Part shown: piece by piece, positions 18,199 to 26,552 of the stretch
Layout: each line of letters opens with the position of its first letter
Numbering within the stretch: the first letter of the stretch is position 1
Assembly: GCF_019967995.1 (NCBI RefSeq)
Contig: NZ_CP065377.1
Span: forward strand, 1 to 64,000
Length of the DNA: 64,000 bases
Direction of reading: 5' to 3'
From: Faecalibacterium prausnitzii
GTDB taxonomy: Bacteria > Bacillota > Clostridia > Oscillospirales > Ruminococcaceae
The notes under the pieces: model-generated
The model's input: the letters and a program-made list of their open reading frames with translations, nothing else
The model's database searches: none
Told to the model about the DNA's origin: nothing
Position numbers and translations under genes: made by a program

Positions 18199-19770
18199 AT
18201 GGAACTGGAAGAAAAAAAGAGCGCGGCCCCGGAAGCATCGCTCCCGGTGCCCGAACTGCCCGCAGATATCCCTGCGGAAGTCCGCCGGAAGCTGGCCGAG
18301 GACCTGAACGAGGAGGCCACCGAAGACCTCAAGCAGGATGTGCGGGACGCCGAAGAAGAAGAGGCCCGCGACGAAGAGGTCAAGGCCAACCCCGAAATGC
18401 TGACCAAGAGCCGCCTGCTGAAAATGCTGGTGAAAAAGCAGTATGTCAAGCTGCGCGAAGTCACTGAGGAAGAGCAGCCCGCCGACCTGGCCGAGCTGCT
18501 GGAAGAACTGGACGAAAACAACCGTCTGGTGGTCTTCCGCCTGCTGAAAAAGGAAGTGGCGACCGAGGCCTTTGCCTATATGTCCGATGAGGCCCGCGAT
18601 GACCTCGTCAATGCGTTCTCGGATGTGGAGTTGGTCAGCGCCATCGAGGAGATGAGCCTGGACGACGCCGCCGACCTGCTGGAAGATATGCCCGCCGGTG
18701 TTGTGAAACGGGTGTTGGAGAAATCTTCCAAGCAGACCCGTGAGAGTCTGAATAAGCTGCTGAACTACCCCGAAAGCTCGGCCGGCAGTCTGATGACGCC
18801 CGAATACGTCCGTCTGCGCAAGGAGATGAACGTCAGCGATGCGTTGGCCGCCATCCGCCGTCAGGGCGAGAACGCCGAGACGGTCTACACCAACTACGTC
18901 GTCGAGCGGAACCGTCTGCTGGGCGTTGTGTCTGCCCGCAGCCTGCTGCTGGCAGACCCCCAGACCCCCATTGCCGACATCATGGACGACAACGTCGTTG
19001 CCGTGAAGGTCACGGACGATCAGGAGTATGTGGCCCGTGAGATGCAGCGCTACGACTTCACGGCCATGCCGGTCCTGGACAACGAGGGCATGTTCGTCGG
19101 CATCATCACCATCGACGATGCAATCGACGTTCTGACCGACGAGTCCACCGAGGATATGCAGAAGATGGCGGCCATTCTGCCGGATGACGATGCAACGACT
19201 TATTTCGGCACCAGCGTCTGGACCCACGCCAAGCAGCGCATCCCCTGGCTGCTCATCCTGATGCTGTCGGCCACCTTCACCGGCATGGTCACCACCCACT
19301 ACGAGGAAGCCTTCGTCAGCCTGCCCCTGCTGGTCTCCTTCATGCCCATGCTGATGGACACCGCCGGCAACTGCGGCAACCAGATCAGCACTCTGATGGT
19401 CCGCGGTCTGGCGCTGGGTGAGGTGGAACCGGCCGACTTCCTCCGCGTTCTGGGCAAGGAGATCCGCGTCTCTGCCATCGTGGGCGCGGTGCTGGGCATC
19501 GTGAACGGCCTGCGCATCTATCTGATGTACACCTTCCTCTTCCCCGGCCAGTACGAAAATGTCATCGGTTACGCCATCGTGGTCAGTGTATCGCTCTTCT
19601 TCAGCGTCATCCTGGCCAAGCTGGTGGGCGGTATGCTGCCGCTGGCTGCCAAGAAGCTGGGTGCCGACCCGGCCATCATGGCAACGCCGTTTATCACCAC
19701 CATCGTCGATGCGTGCAGCCTGATCCTGTACTTCCAGATCGCGCAGATCGTGTTCCGGAATATGATGTGA
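18199..19770 (+). CDS. mgtE: Magnesium transporter MgtE
   Basis: MgtE is a Mg2+ channel gated by its cytoplasmic domain. The 523-residue protein is longer than usual because of an acidic, highly charged N-terminal extension of about 60 residues. Then follow the MgtE N domain, two CBS domains (ESSAGSLMTPEYVRL and MPVLDNEGMFVGIITIDDAIDVL) and five membrane segments with the signature PMLMDTAGNCGNQ in the pore region. AAGGAGG precedes the ATG. It is expressed from the promoter at 17899 through a leader with a small ORF and an attenuator-like hairpin, consistent with control by Mg2+. Confidence 0.95.
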   Translation: MELEEKKSAAPEASLPVPELPADIPAEVRRKLAEDLNEEATEDLKQDVRDAEEEEARDEEVKANPEMLTKSRLLKMLVKKQYVKLREVTEEEQPADLAELLEELDENNRLVVFRLLKKEVATEAFAYMSDEARDDLVNAFSDVELVSAIEEMSLDDAADLLEDMPAGVVKRVLEKSSKQTRESLNKLLNYPESSAGSLMTPEYVRLRKEMNVSDALAAIRRQGENAETVYTNYVVERNRLLGVVSARSLLLADPQTPIADIMDDNVVAVKVTDDQEYVAREMQRYDFTAMPVLDNEGMFVGIITIDDAIDVLTDESTEDMQKMAAILPDDDATTYFGTSVWTHAKQRIPWLLILMLSATFTGMVTTHYEEAFVSLPLLVSFMPMLMDTAGNCGNQISTLMVRGLALGEVEPADFLRVLGKEIRVSAIVGAVLGIVNGLRIYLMYTFLFPGQYENVIGYAIVVSVSLFFSVILAKLVGGMLPLAAKKLGADPAIMATPFITTIVDACSLILYFQIAQIVFRNMM

Positions 19771-19779
19771 GAAAACTTG

Positions 19780-19828
19780 AAGAGCGGCTGCATCTGCCGG
19801 GACTCCGCAGATGCAGCCGCTCTTTTTC
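19780..19828 (+). terminator. Intrinsic terminator of mgtE
   Basis: An 18-bp perfect stem (19780-19797 with 19807-19824) around a 9-base loop, followed by TTTC. It starts 9 bases after the mgtE stop. Confidence 0.9.
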
Positions 19829-20172
19829 TGTGGAAAAGTCGGGTTTTCCAACGGTTTTCAACACGAAGAAAATCCGCCCCATCCGATGTGGAAAACTTGA
19901 CCGCCCTGCATTCCAGCGGGGAGAAAGCACTTTACAGCTGGGAAGAGCCGGTGAAAAAAGAAAAGAAAACGGCTCGACTTTCTTTTGGAAAAAAGAAAAA
20001 GCTCCCGCATTTCTCCCCAGAAACCACCATGGAAAATGCCGGGAAATACTTCACGTATAAAAACCAAACGGTGGAGTAGTGGAAAACTCGGTGGAAAAAG
20101 TGGAAAACATCGTGGGAAACTGGCCCTCTTTTTCACAAATTCAGTGGAAAACCCGGTGGAAAAAGTGGATAA
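19829..20172 (-). repeat. Ordered array of DnaA-box-like sites
   Basis: Eight nonamers of the form NGTGGAWAA all point the same way: 19829-19837 and 19887-19895 (TGTGGAAAA), then two triplets at 20078, 20090, 20099 and 20143, 20155, 20164. Both triplets have identical 12- and 9-base steps. The last, AGTGGATAA, is the complement of TTATCCACT, one base off the classical DnaA box. Between 19950 and 20010 the sequence is A/G-rich and could melt. Overlapping short frames here are not convincing as genes. A DnaA-binding locus is inferred. Confidence 0.65.
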
Positions 20173-20353
20173 GTCCATTTGGAAGGCACAAAAATGGATA
20201 CAACCGGCTGTTTTAGCAGAAGGCGGCAGCGACAGCCAGCCGCCTTTTGTTCACAGGGATTTTCTTGAATGGCCCTGCCAAACATGATACAATGAGAAAA
20301 ACAGCGGCCCCCAAGCCGGGGCCGGAATCTTACGAGCATGGAGGCGTTCCCCT

Positions 20354-20992
20354 ATGAACTGGCTAACCAAACTGGAGCGGAAGTATGGCCGCATCTGCAT
20401 CCCGAACCTCATCTCGATCCTGGTGGGTGCACAGGTCCTGGTCTATGCTGTGGAACTGTTCGTCAATCAGTATGTCTCGCTTTATCTGAGCCTGAGCCGC
20501 ACGGCCCTGCTGATGGGGCAGGTCTGGCGGGTCATCACCTTTGTGTTCGTGCCGTTTTCGGGCGGCGGGCCGCTCAGCGTCATCCTGGGCATCTACTTCA
20601 CCTGGTTCATCGGGAGCGCACTGGAAAAAGAGTGGGGCGACTTCCGCTTCAATCTGTATCTCCTGCTGGGCATGGTGGGCGCAGTGGCGGCCTGCCTGCT
20701 GACGGGCTATGCCGATACCTACTGCCTGTCGCTCTCGCTCCTGCTGGCCTTTGCGATGCTGTATCCGGAGGTGCAGGTGCTCCTCTTCTTCGTCATCCCC
20801 ATCCGGGTCAAGTACTTCGGCTGGTTTGCGGCGGCGCTGTGGGCGCTCAGCTTTCTGGGGTCCGGCATGATGGGAAAACTGAACTATCTGCTCTGTATGC
20901 TGAACTTCGTCGTCTTCTTCGGCCCGCAGGCCTGGCGCAGTGTCCGTGCCTGGGTCCGCCGGGAGCAATGGAAACGGAAGAACCGCCGCTGA
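20354..20992 (+). CDS. Rhomboid-like membrane protein, probably catalytically inactive
   Basis: The 212-residue protein has six hydrophobic segments and the rhomboid landmarks GQVWRVITFVFVP and WFIGSALEKEWGDFRFN in the L1 loop and second helix. The GxSG motif carrying the catalytic serine is missing where it would be expected (SLSLLLAFAMLYPEV), so it is best viewed as a rhomboid pseudoprotease or derlin-like protein of unknown client. GGAGG precedes the ATG. It is 33 bases upstream of holB and probably shares its transcript. Confidence 0.75.
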   Translation: MNWLTKLERKYGRICIPNLISILVGAQVLVYAVELFVNQYVSLYLSLSRTALLMGQVWRVITFVFVPFSGGGPLSVILGIYFTWFIGSALEKEWGDFRFNLYLLLGMVGAVAACLLTGYADTYCLSLSLLLAFAMLYPEVQVLLFFVIPIRVKYFGWFAAALWALSFLGSGMMGKLNYLLCMLNFVVFFGPQAWRSVRAWVRREQWKRKNRR

Positions 20993-21025
20993 GTGCGGGA
21001 GAAAACAGGAAAGACAGAGGACAGC

Positions 21026-21988
21026 ATGTTAGAACGCATTGCGGGAAATGAAGAACTGAAGTCCAGCATCCGCCGGATGCTGGAGGGCCGGCGTCTGACT
21101 CACAGCGTCCTGCTGGTGGGCGAAGCGGGCCTGGGAGCCGGTTTTGCGGCCCGCTGTGTGGCGGCGGATTACCTCTACCCCCAGGGCGGTGCGCCCGCAG
21201 AAGCGCTCCTGCGGGGCGAATGCTGCCGCGCGGTGGCCAAGGCGGGCAAACGGGACAGCGGCCAGATCGAGACCGGCATCGTGCGGGAGGCCATTTCCGT
21301 CACCGGCATGGGGTCCGGTGGGCGGTATCTGGTCGGTCAGGTCACGGCCATGCGGTCGGAGATCTTCAACACCAGCCTTTCGGCAGAGGGCCGTGCCGTC
21401 CTGCTCTACCATGTGGAGCGGATGAACGAGGAGTCGGCCAATGCGCTGCTGAAGGTCATGGAAGAGCCACCGGAGGGTGTGCTCTTTCTGCTGACGGCGG
21501 ATTCGCTGGCAGACGTCCTGCCCACCATCCGGAGCCGCTGCATCAGCTTTGCCGTGGCCCCGGTCTCCCCGGAGGACTGCGCCCGCTACTGCACCGCGCA
21601 GGGCGTGGGCGCAAAGGATGCGGCCCTGTACAGTGCGCTGTTCGATGGGCACATCGGCACCGTGCTGGCCGCTGCGCGGGACGAAGCCCGCCGTGAGCAG
21701 GTGGACCGGGCGCTGGCGCTGGCCAAAGCCGCGGCGGCCAGAGACAGCTATGCGGCAGCGGTGCTGCTGGCCGCTTATGAAAAGGACAAAGCCGGTGCAT
21801 CGGCCCTGCTGGCCGATTTCCGGGCCGTAGCCGCCGCCGGGCTGCGTGGCAGCTCTCATTCCCCGGTGGAGGGTGAGACCGCCCGGAAGGCCCTCGGAGC
21901 CGCCGATGCGGCGATGCAGCAGATCGGCGCGCAGGTCAACCCCAAGATCGTGCTGTCGGTGCTGGCGGCGAAGTTCCGGACGTTCTGA
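21026..21988 (+). CDS. holB: DNA polymerase III delta' subunit
   Basis: This clamp-loader subunit helps open the beta clamp. The 320-residue protein has the delta' hallmarks NALLKVMEEPPEGVLFLLTAD and TIRSRCISF (arginine-finger region). The P-loop is degenerate (GEAGLGAGF, without the GK[ST] pair), as is normal for the non-hydrolysing delta'. The zinc-binding cysteines of gamma/tau are absent. In many Firmicutes holB is next to ricT; here ricT is 7 kb away. Start chosen at MLERIAGNEE. Confidence 0.9.
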   Translation: MLERIAGNEELKSSIRRMLEGRRLTHSVLLVGEAGLGAGFAARCVAADYLYPQGGAPAEALLRGECCRAVAKAGKRDSGQIETGIVREAISVTGMGSGGRYLVGQVTAMRSEIFNTSLSAEGRAVLLYHVERMNEESANALLKVMEEPPEGVLFLLTADSLADVLPTIRSRCISFAVAPVSPEDCARYCTAQGVGAKDAALYSALFDGHIGTVLAAARDEARREQVDRALALAKAAAARDSYAAAVLLAAYEKDKAGASALLADFRAVAAAGLRGSSHSPVEGETARKALGAADAAMQQIGAQVNPKIVLSVLAAKFRTF

Positions 21989-21994
21989 AAAAAC

Positions 21995-22021
21995 AAAAGC
22001 AGCCGCAACGCGGCTGCTTTT
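21995..22021. terminator. Bidirectional terminator between holB and the carboxypeptidase gene
   Basis: AAAAGCAGCCGC (21995-22006) pairs perfectly with GCGGCTGCTTTT (22010-22021) around a 3-base loop, serving both converging transcripts. Confidence 0.85.
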
Positions 22022-22030
22022 GCATCGTTC

Positions 22031-23317
22031 TCATTTTCGATTGGCTCTCCGCCTGCGGTTCCGGTTCAGGGAGCTGCCGCCGGAGACGAGGGTGACACAG
22101 CTCAGAACGGCGAGGAGGAGCACGAGTGCGGCCATCAGGAGCAGGGTGCTCTTGAGGTCGGTGCGGAAATCCGACACGTATTCCTGATGGGTCACAAGGT
22201 CTACGGTGCCGACCTCGTAGCCGTCCAGATAGACGGTGGCCTGGCCGAGGACTGCATCGGCCTTGACGGTGGCGGAGACGCGCTCCGGCAGCGCAAAGCT
22301 GTAGGTGACTTTGTCATCGGCGTGGCCGTAGCCGCTGACCGGTTCGGCGGCGTAGAGCTCGACGGCCTCCGCACTGCGGCACTTGGTCAGGGGCACGGTG
22401 GTCAGCGGGGTGGTGGTGTCCACCAGTCTCCGGTCTGCAAAGCTGGCGAAGGCCCAGTCCAGCAGCTCGGAGGCTTCTTTGTAAATGTTGTCCAGGTCGG
22501 AGCCGAGGATGACCAGACCGTAGGTGTGGCCGTTCTTCTGGGCAAAGGTGACATAGCAGCGGCCTGCCAGCGTGGTGAAGCCGGTCTTCATGCCCCGGAT
22601 GTAGTCGCGATAGTAGGAATATTCGGGGTTCAGCATCAGGTTGGTGGAGGTGATGCTCCGCTCGTTCTGGTGCAGGTTGGTGGCCGGGAGGGTGTAGCTC
22701 AGGGTGTTGGCGACCTTCATATAGGTCTCGTTGGCGGCGCAGGCCGAGGCGATGAGCGCGAGGTCACGGGCCGAGGAGACGTTGCCGTAATCGTACAGTC
22801 CGTGCACACAGGTGAAGCTGGTGCTGGTGCAGCCCAGCTCCTGGGCCTTCTGGTTCATCATCGCGACAAAATTGGGCAGGCTGCCCGCCACATCGTTGGC
22901 GATGACGCTGGCGGCATCGTTGGCGCTGGCCACCAGCAGGCCGTACAGCAGGTCGATGCGGCGCACGGTCTCGCCGATGCGCAGATTCATGGTGCTGCCG
23001 TTGGCGTTCTGGATGTCCTTGAACTCCTGCGTCAGGCTGGTGGGGATGGTGATCTCTTCGTTCAGGTCTTTGCCGCTTTCGAGAAAGAGCAGGGCCGTCA
23101 TCATCTTGGTCAGGCTGGCGATATACCGCTGCTGCCCGGCGTTCTGGTCCAGGATGGGCTTGTCGATGTCTGCGTTGAACAGATAGACCGACTCGCCCTC
23201 GTTGGCGGTCTGGATGGGCATCTCGTACACAGCCAGACCGGGCAGCGCGGTCGAGACGGCCAGCACGACCGTCAGCAGCAGAGCCGCCATCCGGCGGAAG
23301 AGCGTAGTGTTTTGCAT
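22031..23317 (-). CDS. D-alanyl-D-alanine carboxypeptidase (low-molecular-mass PBP), membrane-anchored
   Basis: Trims the terminal D-alanine from peptidoglycan stem peptides. The 428-residue protein has a signal peptide (residues 1-30), and the three penicillin-binding motifs SLTK (Ser68, Lys71), SAN near 134 and KTG (GMKTGFTTLAG). A C-terminal domain is followed by a transmembrane anchor (LLLMAALVLLLAVL). The start at 23317 follows GGAGGATACGCTC; an upstream ATG would add residues that overlap that site. It lies 25 bases downstream of a close paralogue, so the pair form an operon. Confidence 0.93.
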   Translation of the reverse strand: MQNTTLFRRMAALLLTVVLAVSTALPGLAVYEMPIQTANEGESVYLFNADIDKPILDQNAGQQRYIASLTKMMTALLFLESGKDLNEEITIPTSLTQEFKDIQNANGSTMNLRIGETVRRIDLLYGLLVASANDAASVIANDVAGSLPNFVAMMNQKAQELGCTSTSFTCVHGLYDYGNVSSARDLALIASACAANETYMKVANTLSYTLPATNLHQNERSITSTNLMLNPEYSYYRDYIRGMKTGFTTLAGRCYVTFAQKNGHTYGLVILGSDLDNIYKEASELLDWAFASFADRRLVDTTTPLTTVPLTKCRSAEAVELYAAEPVSGYGHADDKVTYSFALPERVSATVKADAVLGQATVYLDGYEVGTVDLVTHQEYVSDFRTDLKSTLLLMAALVLLLAVLSCVTLVSGGSSLNRNRRRRANRK

Positions 23318-23342
23318 GAGCGTATCCTCCCAAAATTTCAAA

Positions 23343-24317
23343 TCAGCTGAACAGGAGCTGCCAGAAGGTCAGCGGCTTTTCGGGCTGGGCCGGGGCGGCG
23401 GCTTCCGGCTGCGTGGTGGTCTGCACGGGGTGCAGCTCCGGGCTGGTGAAGGCCCAGTCCAGCAGCTCGGAGGCTTCCCGGAAAATATTCTGGCTGTTTG
23501 AGCCAAGGATGACCAGACCGTAGGTGTGGCCGTCCTGCTGGGCAAAGGTGACGAAGCAGCGCCCGGCCTTGGTCGTGAAACCGGTCTTCATGCCGTGGGC
23601 GTAGCTGCGGTAGGCCGTGCTGCCCGGCTGCAGCAGCTTGTTCGTGGTGGTGATGGTCCGGGCTTCATGTACATTGGTGGCGGGCAGCTGGTAGAGTACC
23701 GTGTCGGCTACCTGCCGGTAGGTCGGGTTCGCGTAACAGGCCAGCGCGATCTTCGCCAGGTCCCGCGCGGTGGAATAGTTGTTGGCATCGTACAGGCCGT
23801 GCGGGCAGGAGAAATGGGTGGTCGTGCAGCCCAGCTGGCGGGCGCGGGCATTCATCCGGGCCGCAAAGGCGGCCAGGTCTCCCCCGGCGGCATCGCTGGC
23901 CAGCACACTGGCCGCGTCGTTGGCACTGGGCAGGAGCATGGCATACAGCAGGTCGATGCGGCGCACGCTCTCCCCTGCCTGCAGGCCGATGGTATGGCCC
24001 CGATTGGCCTTGATGGACTGGAACTCCGGTGTCAGACGGTCCGGGATGGTGATGCTGGCGTTGAGGTCTGACCCGTTCTCGATCACGAGCAGGGCCGTCA
24101 TCATCTTGGTCAGGCTGGCCACATGCCGGACCATATCCGGGTTCTGTTCCACGATGGCCTCGCCGGTGTCGGCATCGAAGAGGTAGATCGACTCCTGCGG
24201 ATAGGCGGTCTGGATGGGCATGGCGTAAACGGCAAAGCCGGGAAGCGCTGCGGCCACCGCCACGGCGGCGGTCAAAACCAGCGCGAGCACCCGGCGTACA
24301 AAAGCAGGATGGTTCAT
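23343..24317 (-). CDS. D-alanyl-D-alanine carboxypeptidase, short paralogue
   Basis: A second serine-type carboxypeptidase of 324 residues with a signal peptide and the motifs SLTK (Ser68, Lys71), SAN (MLLPSANDAASV) and KTG (GMKTGFTTKAG). It is obviously related to the downstream gene across the whole catalytic domain, including YEMPIQ/YAMPIQ after the signal peptide and ASELLDWAF at the end, but it lacks the C-terminal domain and membrane anchor, ending in a Pro/Ala-rich tail. A tandem duplication with loss of the anchor, or release to the wall, is inferred. AAAGGAGCA precedes its start. Confidence 0.92.
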   Translation of the reverse strand: MNHPAFVRRVLALVLTAAVAVAAALPGFAVYAMPIQTAYPQESIYLFDADTGEAIVEQNPDMVRHVASLTKMMTALLVIENGSDLNASITIPDRLTPEFQSIKANRGHTIGLQAGESVRRIDLLYAMLLPSANDAASVLASDAAGGDLAAFAARMNARARQLGCTTTHFSCPHGLYDANNYSTARDLAKIALACYANPTYRQVADTVLYQLPATNVHEARTITTTNKLLQPGSTAYRSYAHGMKTGFTTKAGRCFVTFAQQDGHTYGLVILGSNSQNIFREASELLDWAFTSPELHPVQTTTQPEAAAPAQPEKPLTFWQLLFS

Positions 24318-24425
24318 GAAAGAATGCTCCTTTGGAAGTTTCGGGCTTCCCTGATCCCCAAAATCAAAACGAACTATTAAAAGAATACCATAAATGAGCG
24401 AAAAGAGAAAGGTGGTTTTTCAACA

Positions 24426-24974
24426 ATGATGATCCAATTTCGTGGAAAAACGCCACAGGACTGCGGTGCAGCCTTTGTGGCCCCCAACGCAACGGTGCTG
24501 GGCGACGTGGTGCTGGAGAAAGGCTCCAGCGTCTGGTACGGAGCCGTGCTGCGGGGTGACGACGGCACCCTGACCCTTGGTGAGAACACCAACGTGCAGG
24601 ACAACGCAGTCCTGCACTGCGACCCCGGCGGCGCGGTGACGCTGGGCAAAAACGTGACGGTGGGGCACAGCGCGCTCGTTCACGGCTGCACCGTGGGCGA
24701 CGGAAGCCTCATCGGGATGCACGCGACCCTGCTCAACCACTGCGTCGTCGGCCGGAACTGCATCATCGGCGCGGGGGCGCTGGTGCCGGAAGGAATGGTC
24801 ATCCCGGACGGCTCGGTGGCGGTAGGCGTCCCGGCGAAGATCATCAAGACCATCCGCCCCGACCAGGCTGCGCACAACATCGAAAATGCCGTCCACTATG
24901 TCGGCGATGCCGAGGCACATGCCGAGGCGGTGAAACAATGCGAAATCATCGAAACGGAAGCGAAAACGAAATGA
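24426..24974 (+). CDS. Gamma-class carbonic anhydrase-like hexapeptide-repeat protein
   Basis: The 182-residue protein is a left-handed beta-helix built of hexapeptide repeats (VLGDVVLEKGSSVWYGAVLRGDDG, NVTVGHSALVHGC, SLIGMHATLLNHCVVG). Histidines at HC, GHSALVH and GMHATLLNH match the zinc ligands of the CamH/YrdA group. YrdA-like proteins are found widely and their physiological activity is uncertain. It is monocistronic; AAAGGTGG lies upstream of tandem ATG codons, so it may start at 24426 or 24429. Confidence 0.9.
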   Translation: MMIQFRGKTPQDCGAAFVAPNATVLGDVVLEKGSSVWYGAVLRGDDGTLTLGENTNVQDNAVLHCDPGGAVTLGKNVTVGHSALVHGCTVGDGSLIGMHATLLNHCVVGRNCIIGAGALVPEGMVIPDGSVAVGVPAKIIKTIRPDQAAHNIENAVHYVGDAEAHAEAVKQCEIIETEAKTK

Positions 24975-25076
24975 ACTTTCATCGAACCGGCTCACACCGG
25001 ATGATTTTTCGGAAAAGCGACGAAATTTCAGGGCCGGATGCTTAACAAAATTTTCACAAGATTTCACAAGAATGTA

Positions 25077-25105
25077 ATGACTTTTGTTCGGAAATCGGGT
25101 ATACT
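25077..25105 (+). promoter_or_regulatory. Promoter of small RNA copy 2
   Basis: ATGACT (25077-25082), 17-base spacer, TATACT (25100-25105), the same arrangement as for copy 1 at 17707-17735. The upstream 60 bases are AT-rich. Confidence 0.65.
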
Positions 25106-25111
25106 ATGAAT

Positions 25112-25235
25112 TACAAGGGAGCGGGGCCGCAACCGTCTCCCTTGCACATGATTCCTCCTCACACCAAAGCAATACCCCAAAACAGGAACCCCCTCCGGTG
25201 TACCGCAAGCGCCGGAGGGGGTTCCTGTTTGTTTT
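25112..25235 (+). ncRNA. Small RNA, copy 2 of a two-member family
   Basis: Same plan as the copy at 17742-17862. The 5' hairpin is AAGGGAG/CTCCCTT with the identical cap CGGGGCCGCAACCG. The unpaired part keeps CATGATTCCTCCTCA (25147-25161) followed by CACCAAAGCAATA. The terminator stem is 19 bp (25182-25200 with 25210-25228), of entirely different sequence from copy 1 but with loop TACCGCAAG against TTCCGCAAG, then TTGTTTT. It sits alone between the carbonic anhydrase gene and the converging biotin ligase gene, so it is not a leader of a protein gene. Confidence 0.75.
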
Positions 25236-25277
25236 CAAAAAGATATTCTTACGACACTCCCGCCCTTTGGGAGAGGG

Positions 25278-26045
25278 TCATACAGCGCCGTAGATGCCGT
25301 GCACCGAGACTTCACCGGTGAAGACATGCTCTTCGCCGCTGTCGGTGCGGACGACCAACCGGCCGTCCTCGTCCACGTCGATGGCCTCACCGGCACCCTG
25401 CCCGCCGCCCGGCAGGTCAAATGTCACGCGGCGGCCGATGTTGATGCAGGCGGCCTTGTATTCGTCCCGGAAGGGTGCAAAGCCGTCCCGCGCAAAGACG
25501 TACATCGGGCGGTCGAAGCCGAAATCGGTCAGCCCCTCGGCCAGCCATTCGGAGTCGGTGGAAAGGTCCACCTTGGCCCCCTGCAGCTCCAGCGAGGTGC
25601 CGTGGGGCAGGTCGGCTGCGTCAAAATAGCTCTGCGGCTGGGCCAGGTTGATGCCGATGCCGCACAGGATGCCCCGGCCCTGCTGCTCGTAGCCGTAGGA
25701 CACGCTCTCGCAGAGGATGCCCACGATCTTTTTGCCGTTCAGCAGCAGGTCGTTGGGCCACTTGATCTGGCAGTCTACGCCGTAGCGCAGCTTCAGCTGG
25801 TCGCGCACGGCCAGACTGGCCAGCAGCGGCAGGGTGGCGGGCTGCGCCAGCGGCTCCCGGATGGCGACGGTGTAATAGAGCGCCCGGCCCTCTGCGTTGA
25901 CCCAGGTGCGGCCCAGACGGCCCCGCCCGGCGGTCTGGTTGGTGGTGTAGACCGCGCCCACCGGGCCGAATTCTTCAAAATGCTCTTTCACATAGGCGTT
26001 GGTGCTGCCGCATTCGGTCAGATAGCGCACTTCATTGATGCTCAT
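25278..26045 (-). CDS. birA: Biotin-[acetyl-CoA-carboxylase] ligase
   Basis: Attaches biotin to carboxylase or decarboxylase carrier domains. The 255-residue protein is a class I ligase without the N-terminal DNA-binding domain: it begins directly with the catalytic domain (ECGSTNAYVKE), has the biotinyl-AMP loop GRGRLGRTW and the motif KWPNDLLLNGKKIVGIL, and ends with the small C-terminal SH3-like domain. It cannot act as a biotin repressor in the E. coli manner. Its start overlaps the stop of the phosphodiesterase gene by four bases. Confidence 0.94.
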   Translation of the reverse strand: MSINEVRYLTECGSTNAYVKEHFEEFGPVGAVYTTNQTAGRGRLGRTWVNAEGRALYYTVAIREPLAQPATLPLLASLAVRDQLKLRYGVDCQIKWPNDLLLNGKKIVGILCESVSYGYEQQGRGILCGIGINLAQPQSYFDAADLPHGTSLELQGAKVDLSTDSEWLAEGLTDFGFDRPMYVFARDGFAPFRDEYKAACINIGRRVTFDLPGGGQGAGEAIDVDEDGRLVVRTDSGEEHVFTGEVSVHGIYGAV

Positions 26046-26530
26046 TGATGCGGTACCTCTTTGTGTTCATGGTGGACGATCCTGCCCTTGTCCAGCGTCA
26101 GGATGCCGTAGGTGTTGGGCCCGGTGTAGCACCGGCCGCAGGAGCCGGGGTTGAACAGGAACACCGATCCGTGCTGTTCGGCCACCGGGACGTGGGTGTG
26201 GCCGAACAGGGCCACCTCCGCGCCGCGGGCCTCGGCGGCATCGGTTAGCGTGTCCAGATCGTATTTTACACCGTACATGTGACCATGTGTATAGAAAATG
26301 ACGACCTGATCGAAGGCGGCCAGGCCGTCCAGCGGTTCCAGCGCACCAAAATCGCAGTTTCCGGCCACGGCGTAGACCTTCATCTTCGGGTAGAACGTCA
26401 GCGCTTCTTCCAGGTCGCGCAGGCCGTCGCCCAGAAAGATGACGGCGGTCGCATCGCTCTCCGCGTGAAGGATGCGCTCGACTGCGCCGGTGCTGTTGTG
26501 GCTGTCACTCAGGATCAAAAGTTTCGTCAC
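26042..26530 (-). CDS. YfcE/MJ0936 family metallophosphodiesterase
   Basis: A 162-residue calcineurin-like phosphoesterase with the metal ligands LSDSHN, GDGLRD, GNCD, THGH and GHTH in order. Family members hydrolyse model phosphodiesters and possibly cyclic nucleotides; the true substrate is unknown. It is the middle gene of a minus-strand run rsmI - phosphodiesterase - birA, with a 4-base overlap to birA. Confidence 0.9.
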   Translation of the reverse strand: MTKLLILSDSHNSTGAVERILHAESDATAVIFLGDGLRDLEEALTFYPKMKVYAVAGNCDFGALEPLDGLAAFDQVVIFYTHGHMYGVKYDLDTLTDAAEARGAEVALFGHTHVPVAEQHGSVFLFNPGSCGRCYTGPNTYGILTLDKGRIVHHEHKEVPHQ

Positions 26531-26552
26531 GGGACCAAGTCCTCCTCAAAAT

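Noticed and set aside
19713..20339. Several overlapping short frames after mgtE
   Set aside because: They cross the mgtE terminator and the DnaA-box array in different frames and none has a convincing start site.
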